This document shows positions 1 through 9,292 of a stretch of 64,000 nt of DNA, in pieces. The notes below the pieces were generated by a model. That model ran no database searches and was not told where the DNA came from. It worked only from the letters and a program-made list of their open reading frames with translations. Source of the DNA: Ophiosphaerella korrae (taxonomy: Eukaryota; Ascomycota; Dothideomycetes; Pleosporales; Phaeosphaeriaceae); NCBI GenBank assembly GCA_028456385.1, contig JALNQF010000156.1, forward strand, positions 1 through 64,000, read 5' to 3'. The position numbers and the translations under genes are program-made. Each line of letters starts with the position of its first letter. Position 1 is the first letter of the stretch.

Positions 1-104
<104 letters not shown>

Positions 105-809
105 ATGCTTATACCTACTTCTACTCTTACTCTTATATAGGCTGGTATGTCAGACCCTAACCCTTAACCTGGCGCTCCTACCACCCCAACCCCAACTCCG
201 ACCCTAAGATTTTGATGCCAAGCGTGGTTGGGTCGCACAGACTGGGTTGCCTTGGGTCTGAGTAAGTAGGAATTATTTCCTAAAACACTGGCTTAGATTT
301 CGACTATACTAGGTGCTACACTAGGTCAAGTGTTAACAGCACTGGGCCTGCCTACTGATGGCACGGTGCCAGACAAGAAACAACAGCTGAGGATCCATGC
401 TGGATTGAAAGTCATACGTTAGTATCAATTGGGGGTGAGTTTCTAATGTTTATTTCTCAAAGGGCCATACTGACCTGGCCCCCAGCTGGCAACTTCCGTG
501 GCGAAGACAAATGAGACGGAATGTTGCCCAAAGGGTCGATTAGCGAGGTGAATTTCTATGGTTGCATTGCTGCTAAACTCTCTTACTGATGTGAGTGTAG
601 GCTTTCTGTCACCTAAACGCCGTTACTGTACCGAAGATGGTCAGTGTGCCCAAGAATGAAGAGGAAGATGCAAAGAAGGGTAATTGATCAGTACTGTTAG
701 AGATTCAAATATTCGAACGCCTGAGTTTTCGTGTCGGCATCTACTCGTAAATCATGACTTCATCGAATGCACGATTAAAACTGCCTCTTTATACATCTAG
801 CTTCTCTGA
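105..809. other. Intergenic stretch without a recognised gene
   Basis: No convincing coding exon is seen on either strand. A short telomere-like string (CCCTAACCCTTAACC) lies near 152-168 and looks like a chance or interstitial relic. Confidence 0.5.
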
Positions 810-1485
810 TTATATCCTGACAAACAGCCGACCAAGCGCCATATGGAGCATGATTGCTACTGCGCTGGCCCCCACGCCGAAGTCTTTTAGACCCGGAGCC
901 CCTGCTACGATCAAGATTGTCCCGCAGTTGCCTTCTGCAGCTCGAGGTAGGTCTGGTCCACTCATCGTTACCGTTGCGCAGAAGCCGCCCTGCACATGAT
1001 TTGGATTGCTGTTGACTACGACAGTGGTTTGAGGAGGGGCGGGGTTCGCGTACACCACTGCGGTTTGTTGTTGCGGATATACGGTTACAGTTGTGACCTG
1101 GGCAACGTTTACGACTCCACCACAAGTGCTGCCGCTTGGGCAGCATCCGATCAAGCCGTTTGAATTGGGCGGAGCCGCGCACACGTAATTCGCCGGACAA
1201 CACCTAATACCGGTCAGACATTGCAGCATCTTTCAGCCGTGGAACTTACCAGCTAGGGTGATCGACGTTACTGCAGCTCACAGATGCCGAAGACGGACAC
1301 CAATTTTGATTCGTTGCTTGTGCCTGAACCTGTTGTCCATTTGGTTGCACGATGTACACAGCGCCACTGAACGGTGCATTATTGGTAAGCTGTTGTGGCG
1401 CAGGTTCTGCCTTTGCTATCGGCTCTGCGGCACAATAAGGTGCAAATAATAAAGATAGCAGGCTCCATAATGAAAAATGTTGCAT
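810..1485 (-). CDS. Small cysteine-rich secreted protein, probably GPI-anchored
   Basis: Two exons, 1485-1250 and 1203-810, are joined by a 46-nt intron (GTAAGT..TAG, branch CTGAC). They give 209 residues. The intron splits a Trp codon, and the join yields the cysteine-rich run SWCCPANYVCAAP, which supports the splice. Residues 1-20 form a signal peptide (hydrophobic core LWSLLSLLFAPYCAA). The middle has about ten cysteines in CxC/CC pairs, including GCCPSGSTCGG, then a Thr/Val/Pro-rich linker. The C-terminus is hydrophobic (VGASAVAIMLHMAL), as in GPI-attachment signals. Similar CCP..YVC proteins are common in dothideomycetes with no known biochemical role, so a cell-wall or surface function is inferred. 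A small secreted effector-like protein is an alternative. Confidence 0.75.
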
Positions 1486-2266
1486 GATGCTGGGTATCGC
1501 AGGAGGGCTTTTGCAGTAGAAAGGTAGAAAGTTGGCAAGACGTACAGATGGCGAGGTACGCTATAACGCTGTTAGTATTGCGCTGCACAAGGCCAGTTCT
1601 GCGCCGCAGACTCGAGATGAGGAGAAAAGTTGGCAGTCATCCGACTCTTCAGCGGGCTTGCCATGTCTTATGACCTTGGTCAGAGCTACATGGAAAGCTC
1701 GGTGAGAGCTGGGAAGCTCCCAAGCTTGGTGCATGACAGTCTAGCTTATCCAGGATAGCTCTCGAGTGGCTCGGCAGGGAAAATGAGCATCATCAGTCAC
1801 TTTGGGTACAAATGCATACATCATTCTTGGCTCGATCCGGGAATCATCTGATCTAGATGCCTTTCTATGGAACTGACAGCCGAAAAGCCATGGCTTGGCG
1901 ACGGTGTTGAGGCATGGTGACCGGGGAGACCTGGCTTCGAAACATGCTGCTGTCGACGCTCCCACCTCGAAAAGCAAAGCTCGAGACGTAAGTGCTAGCG
2001 GTGAAAAGCCTTGATCCAGTCCCTGCAAGAGACTGCATGTAGCCTCATCTTCAAAGCGGGTCAATCGGGTGCGCGCAGCGATGGCGCGTTGTGCTGGATC
2101 CACGATGCATGTGCTACTGCGTGGCTGCCGCCGACGTCACCCGCCGGGCGTCTGCTGTCGGTGCCCTCGGTAAGCGCATCACGTGAGTGGGCGTGGTCGT
2201 TCTGTGCGCGTCGCGTTTGTTGTCTCTCTGCTGCCTTCTACTCACCATCCATCAACACAGTATGAC
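1486..2266. promoter_or_regulatory. Divergent intergenic region between the secreted-protein gene and stn1
   Basis: The 780 bp between the two divergent starts should carry both promoters. The 120-codon minus-strand open frame inside it (2103-1741) lacks an ATG and any recognisable motif, so I do not call a gene. No clear TATA box was singled out. Confidence 0.4.
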
Positions 2267-3054
2267 ATGTCAACGCGTCAGTACCATTTTTACTCGGCGT
2301 ATTGCTTCCGTGCATCCCCCACGTATGATGCATGGGTCAAACTCACTGCTGCAGATGTGCAGGCCCTTCACACCAAACCCGAATTTCAAGGTAGCAACAA
2401 GGAAGCGTGTCATCTGCCTCGGGCTGATACTGGCCAGGACAAAATTTGTACTTTCATCTCAACCACCCAATTCAATTTGTCCGCCTTGTCGGCGTTGTCG
2501 TAGCCATCGATAATATCAATCTCAGATACACCGTGCTTACGATTGATGATGGAAGCGGCGCAAATATAGAACTGAAGATAGTGAGGCTCCCATTAGCTGA
2601 AAACAGCCCGGTAAACTCTTCCTCAACTACTACCATGGAAAACGTGACTGTCATCAGTCAGCTTGGCGTATTCCAAGTTATGGTGGACGGCTACGCTCTG
2701 GACATTGGCACCGTAGTCAAAGCCAAGGGCACTATTTCCGAGTTTCGAGGTGTCAAGCAGTTGGACTTGAAGAGAGTCTGGGTAGTCACCACAACCGACG
2801 AGGAGGCGCAAGCCTGGGCCGAGACCGCTGCTTTCAAGCAACAGGTCCTATCAAAGCCTTGGTATCTGTCACCCGCCGAGCGCAGACAGATCAAGAGTAC
2901 TATTAAGTTGGAGACGAAGAGTTTGCGTGAATATGAGAGGCGGAAGGCTGAATACGACGCCAAGAAGAAGGAGCAAAACCGGGCCCGAGAGCAGAAGCTT
3001 GAGATTCGACGACAGAAAGAAGAGATGATGATGAATGCAGGAGCTCTTTTTTGA
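2267..3054 (+). CDS. stn1: Stn1-like telomere-capping OB-fold protein (CST complex)
   Basis: Exon 1 is 2267-2390 and exon 2 is 2438-3054, with a 47-nt intron (GTAGCA..CCAG), giving 246 residues. The start at 2267 fits the conserved fungal N-terminus (YHFYSAYCFRASPTYDAWVKL). Across the splice the frame reads GQNLYFHLNHPIQFVRLVGVV, the entry strand of the Stn1 OB fold, which continues to about residue 140 (TVLTIDDGSGANIELK, GTVVKAKGTISEFRGVKQL). A charged helical tail rich in Arg, Lys and Glu follows. Stn1 works with Ten1, and in many eukaryotes with Ctc1/Cdc13, to bind the telomeric 3' overhang and limit resection and telomerase. An in-frame upstream ATG at 2183 would add 28 unconserved residues, so the second ATG is preferred. 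It is complete and shows no lesion. Confidence 0.85.
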
Positions 3055-3418
3055 GAATTGGTGCTCTTTATCTTTCAGGACAAGCTACGGCTGCTCTATT
3101 ATTGGTTGCTAACTCCTACTGGCAAACCTAACACGTATTTTACCGATCCGTATGCATATTCAGTATCTGATGCAACACATTTTCAAAATGATGGGTCTCC
3201 GGCATGAAGCAGGTTTGTGACTTTGTACAGCCATTAAACACCGAGCCCGGAGCTGCCAAGACCGGCCTACCGCTTAGGCACCATCTTGGACCCCCGCACC
3301 TGAACCTGTGCAGAACTCGTAGTATTGCAACACCCCAGGCCAAATTCAAAATACATACCCAGTCATCGCCTAGATCCCTACGGTTGATGTGCAGCACGCA
3401 CAGGTATCTCTTGCCCGG
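3055..3418. other. Intergenic region between stn1 and the HET gene
   Basis: This holds the stn1 3' end and the presumed promoter of the HET gene. No exon is recognised on either strand. Confidence 0.4.
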
Positions 3419-5170
3419 ATGGTTGAGCAACGTAATGGGGGTGATCATGGTTACAAATACGAACCTCTTCCAGGCAGTCAGGCCATCCGCCTTCTAAATC
3501 TACACCCAGGATCTAGTGATGAGCCCATACAATGCGCTCTTGCAGTTATTGGAATCAACAACCGGTTGCAATACGAGGCCATCTCATACGCTTGGGGTAG
3601 TCCATCCAAGTCGAGGTCGATACTCTGCAATGGTCAAGACCTCGAGGTCACTGAAAGTCTTTTTACAGCCCTACAGTGCTTCCGTTCGAGCCACCATGTG
3701 AGGGCTCTTTGGGCGGATGCCATCTGTATCGATCAGGAAAATACAGCTGAGAAGAGCTCTCAAATCAATCTCATGGGCCAGATATACCGCAACGCTTCCA
3801 AAGTATTGGTCTGGCTAGGTCGCGAGGACGATGCAGTGGTCCAGTCCGCTTTGAATGGAATCTGTCGATATCTGAACTCATTACATCCAGGCAGCTTCGA
3901 ACACCAGCGCCCGAGCTATCGCTTGCATGGATCTACTGTAGAACATCATGAGGCAGATAGTCCGTCCCAAAGCATAGAAAAAAGAGGGATTAGAGGAATA
4001 TCGCAAATTTGTTCATGTTCTTGGTTCGGCCGGGGTTGGGTTGTTCAAGAATCAGCGTTGGCCCGGACAGTTGATCTCCACTGGGGCAACGCGCAGATCA
4101 ACTTTGACTGGGTTGCTCGAGCTATTAATCATGTTCCGAAACATATCTTTCTGCAGGGGCATATCCGACGGTGTTACTCGATCAGTCACATTCGCGAGAC
4201 TCAGCAGAACCCGCAAACACTGACGTCAATTCATCAGCTTCTCGTAATATGTCGATATTTTGAATTTACGGACGAGAGAGATCGTATATACGGCCTTCTG
4301 GGTTTACGCGCTACAGATTCCATCCCTGGGGAGGGGACTTTGTTCGTTGTTCCGGATTATGAACTTTCAGTCACAGAGTGCTATCAAAAGGTCACTGAAA
4401 AGCTACTGCTCGAACATCATGATTGGAAAGTACTTACTCGCGTCCGACATAAATCTGAACCTAGCCTAGATCAGCCGTCCTGGGTTCTACAGTGGAATGC
4501 ATCGAAATTCTATCGTCAAAGACGATGCGCTGCGCCTTCACTCGACTCTTCGACTGAAATCAGGATATCTAAAGAGATGTGTAACAATTATGCCTGCATC
4601 GTTATCGACGGCTTCACTATTGATGTTGTTGAGCAACTACATCCCCTGGTGGATTTTGCAGATGCTGTAAAAGAATTGACAGACAGACAAAAATTTCTTC
4701 GCGACCTCTCAGCCACTCAAGACGTAAACTGTCTCGCTTGCACGTTTGGAGAACCCTTCGACTCTACCGATGAAGAATATACGCCACGTTGGATTGCTGA
4801 ATACCACGCTTTCTTGCAGATAAAACCTGGTGGAGGAAATCAATTGTCACTGCAAACGGACGGGAGCAGTGCTGCTAAAGCTAGACAGTCCAAGATGGCT
4901 GGTGACTTTTGGGAACACATGGAATACAACACCAGAGACCAAAGTATTTTTACAACCAAGAAAGGAAGACTAGGAATTGGTCCGAAGATCCTCCGATCTG
5001 GCGATGTCATAGTCTTCTTCATTGGCGCAACAGTACCCTTCGTCCTGAGGCGTGCGGGTGATTTTTGGAGGTTTGTTGGTGACACTTACATTTATGGGTT
5101 TACTAAATGTCAGGATATCTATTTGTGGAGTGGTAATGACGGCACTACCGAAACGTTTCGCATTTTCTGA
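3419..5170 (+). CDS. HET-domain (heterokaryon incompatibility) protein
   Basis: A single 583-residue exon. The ATG at 3419 is the first in frame before the conserved region; the frame is open upstream but only from a GTG at 3389. The HET signatures are present in order: LQYEAISYAWGS near residue 57, LWADAICIDQ near residue 99, QINLMGQIYRNASKVLVWLGR, and RGWVVQES near residue 205. HET domains (PF06985) trigger cell death when genetically different hyphae fuse, and may act in fungal immunity more generally. The C-terminal half has no second domain that I recognise, but contains GDVIVFFIGATVPFVLR and GDTYIYG, seen at the end of many HET proteins. The gene has no frameshift, in contrast to the decayed HET copy at 17.3-19.7 kb. 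Confidence 0.9.
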   Translation: MVEQRNGGDHGYKYEPLPGSQAIRLLNLHPGSSDEPIQCALAVIGINNRLQYEAISYAWGSPSKSRSILCNGQDLEVTESLFTALQCFRSSHHVRALWADAICIDQENTAEKSSQINLMGQIYRNASKVLVWLGREDDAVVQSALNGICRYLNSLHPGSFEHQRPSYRLHGSTVEHHEADSPSQSIEKRGIRGISQICSCSWFGRGWVVQESALARTVDLHWGNAQINFDWVARAINHVPKHIFLQGHIRRCYSISHIRETQQNPQTLTSIHQLLVICRYFEFTDERDRIYGLLGLRATDSIPGEGTLFVVPDYELSVTECYQKVTEKLLLEHHDWKVLTRVRHKSEPSLDQPSWVLQWNASKFYRQRRCAAPSLDSSTEIRISKEMCNNYACIVIDGFTIDVVEQLHPLVDFADAVKELTDRQKFLRDLSATQDVNCLACTFGEPFDSTDEEYTPRWIAEYHAFLQIKPGGGNQLSLQTDGSSAAKARQSKMAGDFWEHMEYNTRDQSIFTTKKGRLGIGPKILRSGDVIVFFIGATVPFVLRRAGDFWRFVGDTYIYGFTKCQDIYLWSGNDGTTETFRIF

Positions 5171-5495
5171 TGCGAAGGCTGAAATTTTACTCAGGGTTCG
5201 TCTTTATCTCCTGGAAAGAGACTAGTGTAACGGACACGAAATGTTGGGAGGCGATCGGACCAGGCACAAGAAAAACATTCATGAAGAGTGTTTCTATTAT
5301 TACAAGCTATAATCTGAAACTAAGGAAAAGAATCAGGGCTAGTCATTCATCACAGCTAGCATCAACCTCCGGTCAAGTATCAAACCATGAAAAGAGGAGA
5401 GGCAGGCAATCACACAACAACTGGAAAACAACGACGACAGTTGACAGGAACTAGCCGGAGTCATTCCCCGACTATCCAAGAGCCTCGCTATCAGA
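5171..5495. other. Short intergenic gap
   Basis: Convergent 3' ends of the HET gene and the minus-strand gene that follows. The short plus-strand open frames here have no conserved character. Confidence 0.4.
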
Positions 5496-6293
5496 CTACT
5501 CGTCCGTCTGCCATTGCACTGGCTCCCAAGGCTCATAAATCCATCTACCGTTTCCTAGCTTATTCCAAACCATGGGTGTATCACCATATACACCTAGGCA
5601 AGCGTCGTTCTGGACATTTGCGGAGAGTCCACCACCCCACTTTTCGGTAACACAATATGGGCTCGTCGCGGAACCTAGGGATCTGCAATACGCCGGTTTT
5701 TCATCCCACGGCGCTTTTTCCACGAGCTTATATTCGGGCACTTTGCCATTTGTCTCGTTGATGAAGGCAGTGCCCTCACAGCTCTTGATATACTCTAGAC
5801 GCTGCGCCAGACGCTCTTTCTCGTTCTCACTCAGATTCGTGGTATCATACGGATGAGCAAGCGAACACCCAAAGCATATAGCTAGGGAGAGCAGAGGGCC
5901 ATTTTCATTTATCTGGGCATCGAAGCCCTCCGCCTTGACTCTGTTAAACCCACACCATTCGCTCTCCTCGCCCAGCCGATTTAGACACACGCGTGCATAT
6001 GGCGGGTTCTGGAACCAGAGGTACACATGGGGATCATTGCCATAGGCATCTGGGACGCGGTCGGTATACGGGTTTTCCGGGAAGTCCGTGTAGCCCGTCA
6101 GCCGAGGGACCCAGTCCCACTGCAGCTCAGTCTTATGCGGACAATTAGGACAAAGCCAGGCGCCGCCGAAGCTGCCGACTTTTGCTAGGTTAGTGTAGTG
6201 GCCGACGTCTGCGTCTACGACTGAAAGATTTTGATAGATCACGCGGTTGCGAAGATCTCGGTACTCAGAGTAGTCAATTTCTTCCGCTGACAT
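5496..6293 (-). CDS. Uncharacterised protein of 265 residues with a CPNC motif
   Basis: A single exon from the ATG at 6293 to the stop at 5496. I do not recognise the family. There is no signal peptide and no membrane segment. A CxxC pair (LCPNCPH, residues 47-53) lies in a Trp-rich N-terminal half (WDWVPRLTGY, VYLWFQNPPYARVCLNR). Further cysteines and tryptophans (ESEWCGF, ICFGCSLAHPYD, YCVTEKWGGG, YEPWEPVQW) are spaced along the chain, so a small metal-binding or disulphide-bearing domain is possible. The continuous frame, acidic Glu/Asp-rich composition and ATG start argue for a real gene. A role cannot be given from the sequence. Confidence 0.6.
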   Translation of the reverse strand: MSAEEIDYSEYRDLRNRVIYQNLSVVDADVGHYTNLAKVGSFGGAWLCPNCPHKTELQWDWVPRLTGYTDFPENPYTDRVPDAYGNDPHVYLWFQNPPYARVCLNRLGEESEWCGFNRVKAEGFDAQINENGPLLSLAICFGCSLAHPYDTTNLSENEKERLAQRLEYIKSCEGTAFINETNGKVPEYKLVEKAPWDEKPAYCRSLGSATSPYCVTEKWGGGLSANVQNDACLGVYGDTPMVWNKLGNGRWIYEPWEPVQWQTDE

Positions 6294-6841
6294 GGTTTCA
6301 CGGTTTGAACGGTGTCAAGCTTGGATTGTGCAATCAGTAGAGCAAGGTGGCTGCACGTGTTAGTTGGTTTGGAGGTGTTTTGTAGGTCTACGATGGGAAG
6401 GCCGAGTGCTGTGGAGGGATACATGGCCGTCTGCCAACGGCCTTTTATAGTGAAAATTTACGACCCCTGAAATCACAGATGACTGTTTGCACCTGATATA
6501 TTGAATATGCTATGAGTCCAATTTCGATATGTCGACGGAGCAGAGGCCTGGGATCTACAACGCTATTTCATACATCATAGAAGGACCGGGTATGAGGCGG
6601 CGTCTCATGCGACAACCCACTATGGGCGCTTAGTTATGAGTTGTATATGCATTCAAGCAATGACTGGTCGCTGGGGACAGTGCGAATATGACTACAAGCA
6701 GGTCATACATAAAAAGGTCTAAGCAGAACCGTAGCCGAAGATCTGCATGTTTGTCGTGTAGAACACAAGTTACAAGTTCATCAAGGAAGTTTCGATTGTC
6801 GACATCTTAGCATTGTGACACAGATTGGCGAAGTAACGGCA
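6294..6841. promoter_or_regulatory. Upstream region of the 265-residue gene
   Basis: About 550 bp with no recognised exon. It should contain the promoter of the minus-strand gene that starts at 6293 and the 3' end of the broken transporter. No individual site is claimed. Confidence 0.35.
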
Positions 6842-8010
6842 TCAAGCCAAAGCCCAGAAACTGCCATACCGCTTCCACTTCGCGACTCCCACCAAGACTC
6901 CACCAAGACCCAAACACCTAGCCGCACCACTGAAGGCGGCCACAACTCCACCCCGCACATTCTCCATCACAAAGCTGGACACAAGCAGCCCAGCAAAGCT
7001 ACTTACTCCACCAAGCGCCGTCATGATCGCCACACGCGCCGGCACCTCAGGTCCCCCATCGCCCAGAAATACACTGACGATGTAGCCACGCAGGGCCACC
7101 ACAACGCCCAACCCAACCCCATACACACCAGCACACGCCCCCGCCGCCCAAACATTCGGCATCCAAACCAGCACCGTCGACGCGGCGGCGGCGAAACCGC
7201 ACGCCGTAATAAAAGCCTTGACGGGCCCCAGCCGCGTCCTAACCGTCAGATTCGCACCGACGCCCGCGGCACCCACAGCGCGCCGCAAACCAGCAGATAG
7301 CCCGGGGCAAACCAGCGCGCGCCCTTGGCAGCCAGCATGCCACACAACGCGGGAGCGCCTATGTGGGACGCATGTGTTTTACTGCGGGACGTGGGATACG
7401 CTTCTTCCACACGGCGAATGAGCAGGTGTGCGGACGTGGACGTCGCGGCTAGCACGGCTGCTGCTGCTGCTGCCGCGGCGGGAGCGAAGCGGCCGAGCCC
7501 CCATTGTGCGATGAGCGTGTAAGTCGTTGCGCCGAGGAAGGCCGTGGTGGCGCTTTGAGTTGAGACGGGGGGGGGGAGGTCGAAGCGGGAGTGCGAGCTG
7601 AGGGCGAGCGTGGTAAGCGCGGAGAGAGTGCCGAGGAGGAGGTGGGGGATGTGAGCCATTGGAGGGGCAGGAGTGCGGCGATGGCGAGGAGGGAGGTGAG
7701 GAGGAATGCAGGTTTCTAGTCGGGGTGTTGGCCGCGGAGGTTGTAGAGCCAGGCGACGAGGCCGGGGGTGCATGATATGAGGAGGATTTGGAGGGCGGGG
7801 GTGAGGGAGAGGAGGGGGAGGCTTGTGGTTGGGAGGGCGGTGGTGAAGTGGTATTCGAGGTGGATGCCTTGGGAGAGGGGGATGCCGACGACGTTGAAGA
7901 GGGCGAGCGTAGGTGAGTTTGTTGTTGTAGTGGGGAAGGGGGTTGAACTTGGACGCTGGGATAAGCCAAACACGGCTGGTTGTGTCGAGGTGAAGATGGC
8001 GTAGTCACTG
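6842..8010 (-). pseudogene. Broken MFS-type transporter, GC-rich
   Basis: Hydrophobic transporter sequence can be followed on the minus strand but moves through three frames. The first part (about 8010-7720) reads ALFNVVGIPLSQGIHLEYHF and LQILLISCTPGLVAWLYN, then meets a TAG at 7716-7718 while the membrane segment FLLTSLLAIAALLPL continues in the same frame. A shift near 7640 leads to LGATTYTLIAQWGLGRFAP and WFAPGYLLVCGALW. A second shift near 7265 leads to GANLTVRTRLGPVKAF and VASIMTALGGVSSF-like C-terminal helices ending at 6842. No GT..AG intron repairs these breaks. The region is unusually GC-rich and has two ten-G runs (about 7567 and 8034), so some lesions could be sequencing indels. 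MFS membership is fairly clear; the substrate is unknown. Confidence 0.6.
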
Positions 8011-8218
8011 ACGCAGCACAAGTGCACAGAGAATGGGGGGGGGGATACACGCACGTGGCAACAGACACGAAGAAGATTAATTTGTACTAGTCGCAAGTCT
8101 TGCCTGGCATTCTGGGGTGGCAACCAGCAAGAAGAGGCGCTGGGCAAGGACAAGCAAGGCAAGCCTGGCATGGGACACACGGCGCAACGCCAAACGCCAA
8201 ATGCTCCAGGGCGGCGGC

Positions 8219-8315
8219 CTAGAAGATGCTGTTGACGATGTTGCCTCCAATGGTGGCACCTGCAAAACGTCAATCTAAAAGATGCCATTGACAATCTTCC
8301 CGCCAATGGTCGCAC
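8219..8315 (-). other. Duplicated alternative terminal exon of the SH3 gene
   Basis: The last 41 bases of the SH3 coding region (8315-8275) are repeated with a few substitutions at 8259-8219. The second copy is preceded by TTTTGCAG, and a TTGACG branch-like string lies in between. If GTGCGA at 8315 is used as donor and the AG at 8261-8260 as acceptor, a 56-nt intron is removed. The frame is kept, and the C-terminus changes from GATIGGKIVNGIF to GATIGGNIVNSIF, the same length. Both copies end in their own TAG. This fits alternative 3' splicing or a recent exon duplication. Confidence 0.6.
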
Positions 8316-9061
8316 CTGCACCGAAGATGGCGGCGTTGCCGAGCTTCTTGCCAAACTTCTTTCCGTTCTGCTCCATCTTGCTGGGCTCCTGCGGCGGCTG
8401 CTGGGCGCCGTTGGAGACGTCGAGCGGCATGTTGCCGTAGTTGGAGGGCGCGGGTGCCGAGGGCGCCGCGGCGGGCATGACGGCTTTTTCCTCCTTGCGC
8501 ACGTAGCTGGCCGGGAAGATGCCCTCCATGCCGGTGCGCTCGTTCTTGCCCTTCCACCACTCGGCGTTCATGTACTCGGTCACGACGACGCGGTCGTTGG
8601 GCATGAGGGCCAGGTCGCCGGCGTCTTGGGCGTTGTACTGGTAGAGCGCCGACGCATAGGCGAGCACAGGGGGGCCGACGGGGGCTGCAGGCGCCGAGGC
8701 GTAGGCGGGCGGCGGGGCATTGTGGGCGTGCGTGTCGGCGTAGTAGCCCACGTTGGCCGCCTTGGTGTCGGGTGCAGGCGCGGGCGAGGCCGCGGGCGTG
8801 GGCTGGCTGTTGATGTTCATCTGCGACAGCGCCGGCGTGGGCGCCGCGGGGAGGGCGCGCGTGCTGTTCTCCGCCGACACGGGCAGCTGGGCGGCAATCG
8901 TGTCATGTTGTGCCGGCGTGATAATGTTGGCTTCAACCAGGAATTGGATGTTCTGTCCCGCTTCTTAGACGTGGGTGGTGCAGCGCCAATGGGGAGCGAC
9001 GTACGTTCTTGATATCGCCAAGGGCCCGGTTGACCATGGCATTTTTGAAGCTGTCCGACAT
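8275..9061 (-). CDS. SH3-domain protein of the Lsb1/Pin3 (LAS17-binding) type
   Basis: Exon 1 (9061-9005) encodes 19 residues. A 52-nt intron (9004-8953, GTACGT..ACAG) precedes exon 2 (8952-8275), for 244 residues in all. The N-terminal helix (MSDSFKNAMVNRALGDIKN, then IQFLVEANIIT and IAAQLP) is the arrangement seen in yeast Lsb1/Lsb2(Pin3) and fungal relatives. A Pro/Ala-rich linker leads to an SH3 domain at about 117-172 (ALYQY, EWWKG, GIFPASYV). The C-terminus is a Gly-rich tail (FGAGATIGGKIVNGIF). Yeast relatives bind the WASP homologue Las17 and regulate actin patches and prion formation; that role is inferred here. The terminal coding segment is duplicated just downstream in a splice-compatible form (see the entry at 8219-8315). 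Confidence 0.88.
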
Positions 9062-9292
9062 GCTGGCGAGTGGTTCTAGGCACGGGCTCGCAAAGGGGTA
9101 TTTTATTGTAGGAGAGCAGTATGAGTATGCCGGCGAGAGAGACTCAGACGCTCGCAGCCCGTGAACCCGACTGGCTTGGCGCTCCGGCACGGGGTGCCGC
9201 TCGTTCAGCGTCGAGGCTGTGCTAATATTGGCTCTGCTACGAAGGGCCGCGTAGCCTGTGCAATTCCATCACATGATCTTCAGCTTCATGTT

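Noticed and set aside
152..168. Telomere-like CCCTAACCCTTAACC near the left edge
   Set aside because: Barely two units and flanked by ordinary sequence; the edge itself is a CTA microsatellite, so there is no evidence of a chromosome end.
1741..2103. 120-codon minus-strand open frame between the secreted-protein gene and stn1
   Set aside because: It starts at GTG, has no ATG at its head, no recognised motif and overlaps likely promoter sequence.
5170..5454. 94-codon open frame after the HET gene
   Set aside because: No conserved character; overlaps the 3' untranslated region of the HET gene and a convergent gene.
7246..7773. Alanine-rich 175-codon minus-strand frame as an independent protein
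   Set aside because: Its second half carries transporter helices that continue in neighbouring frames, so it is one piece of the broken MFS gene.
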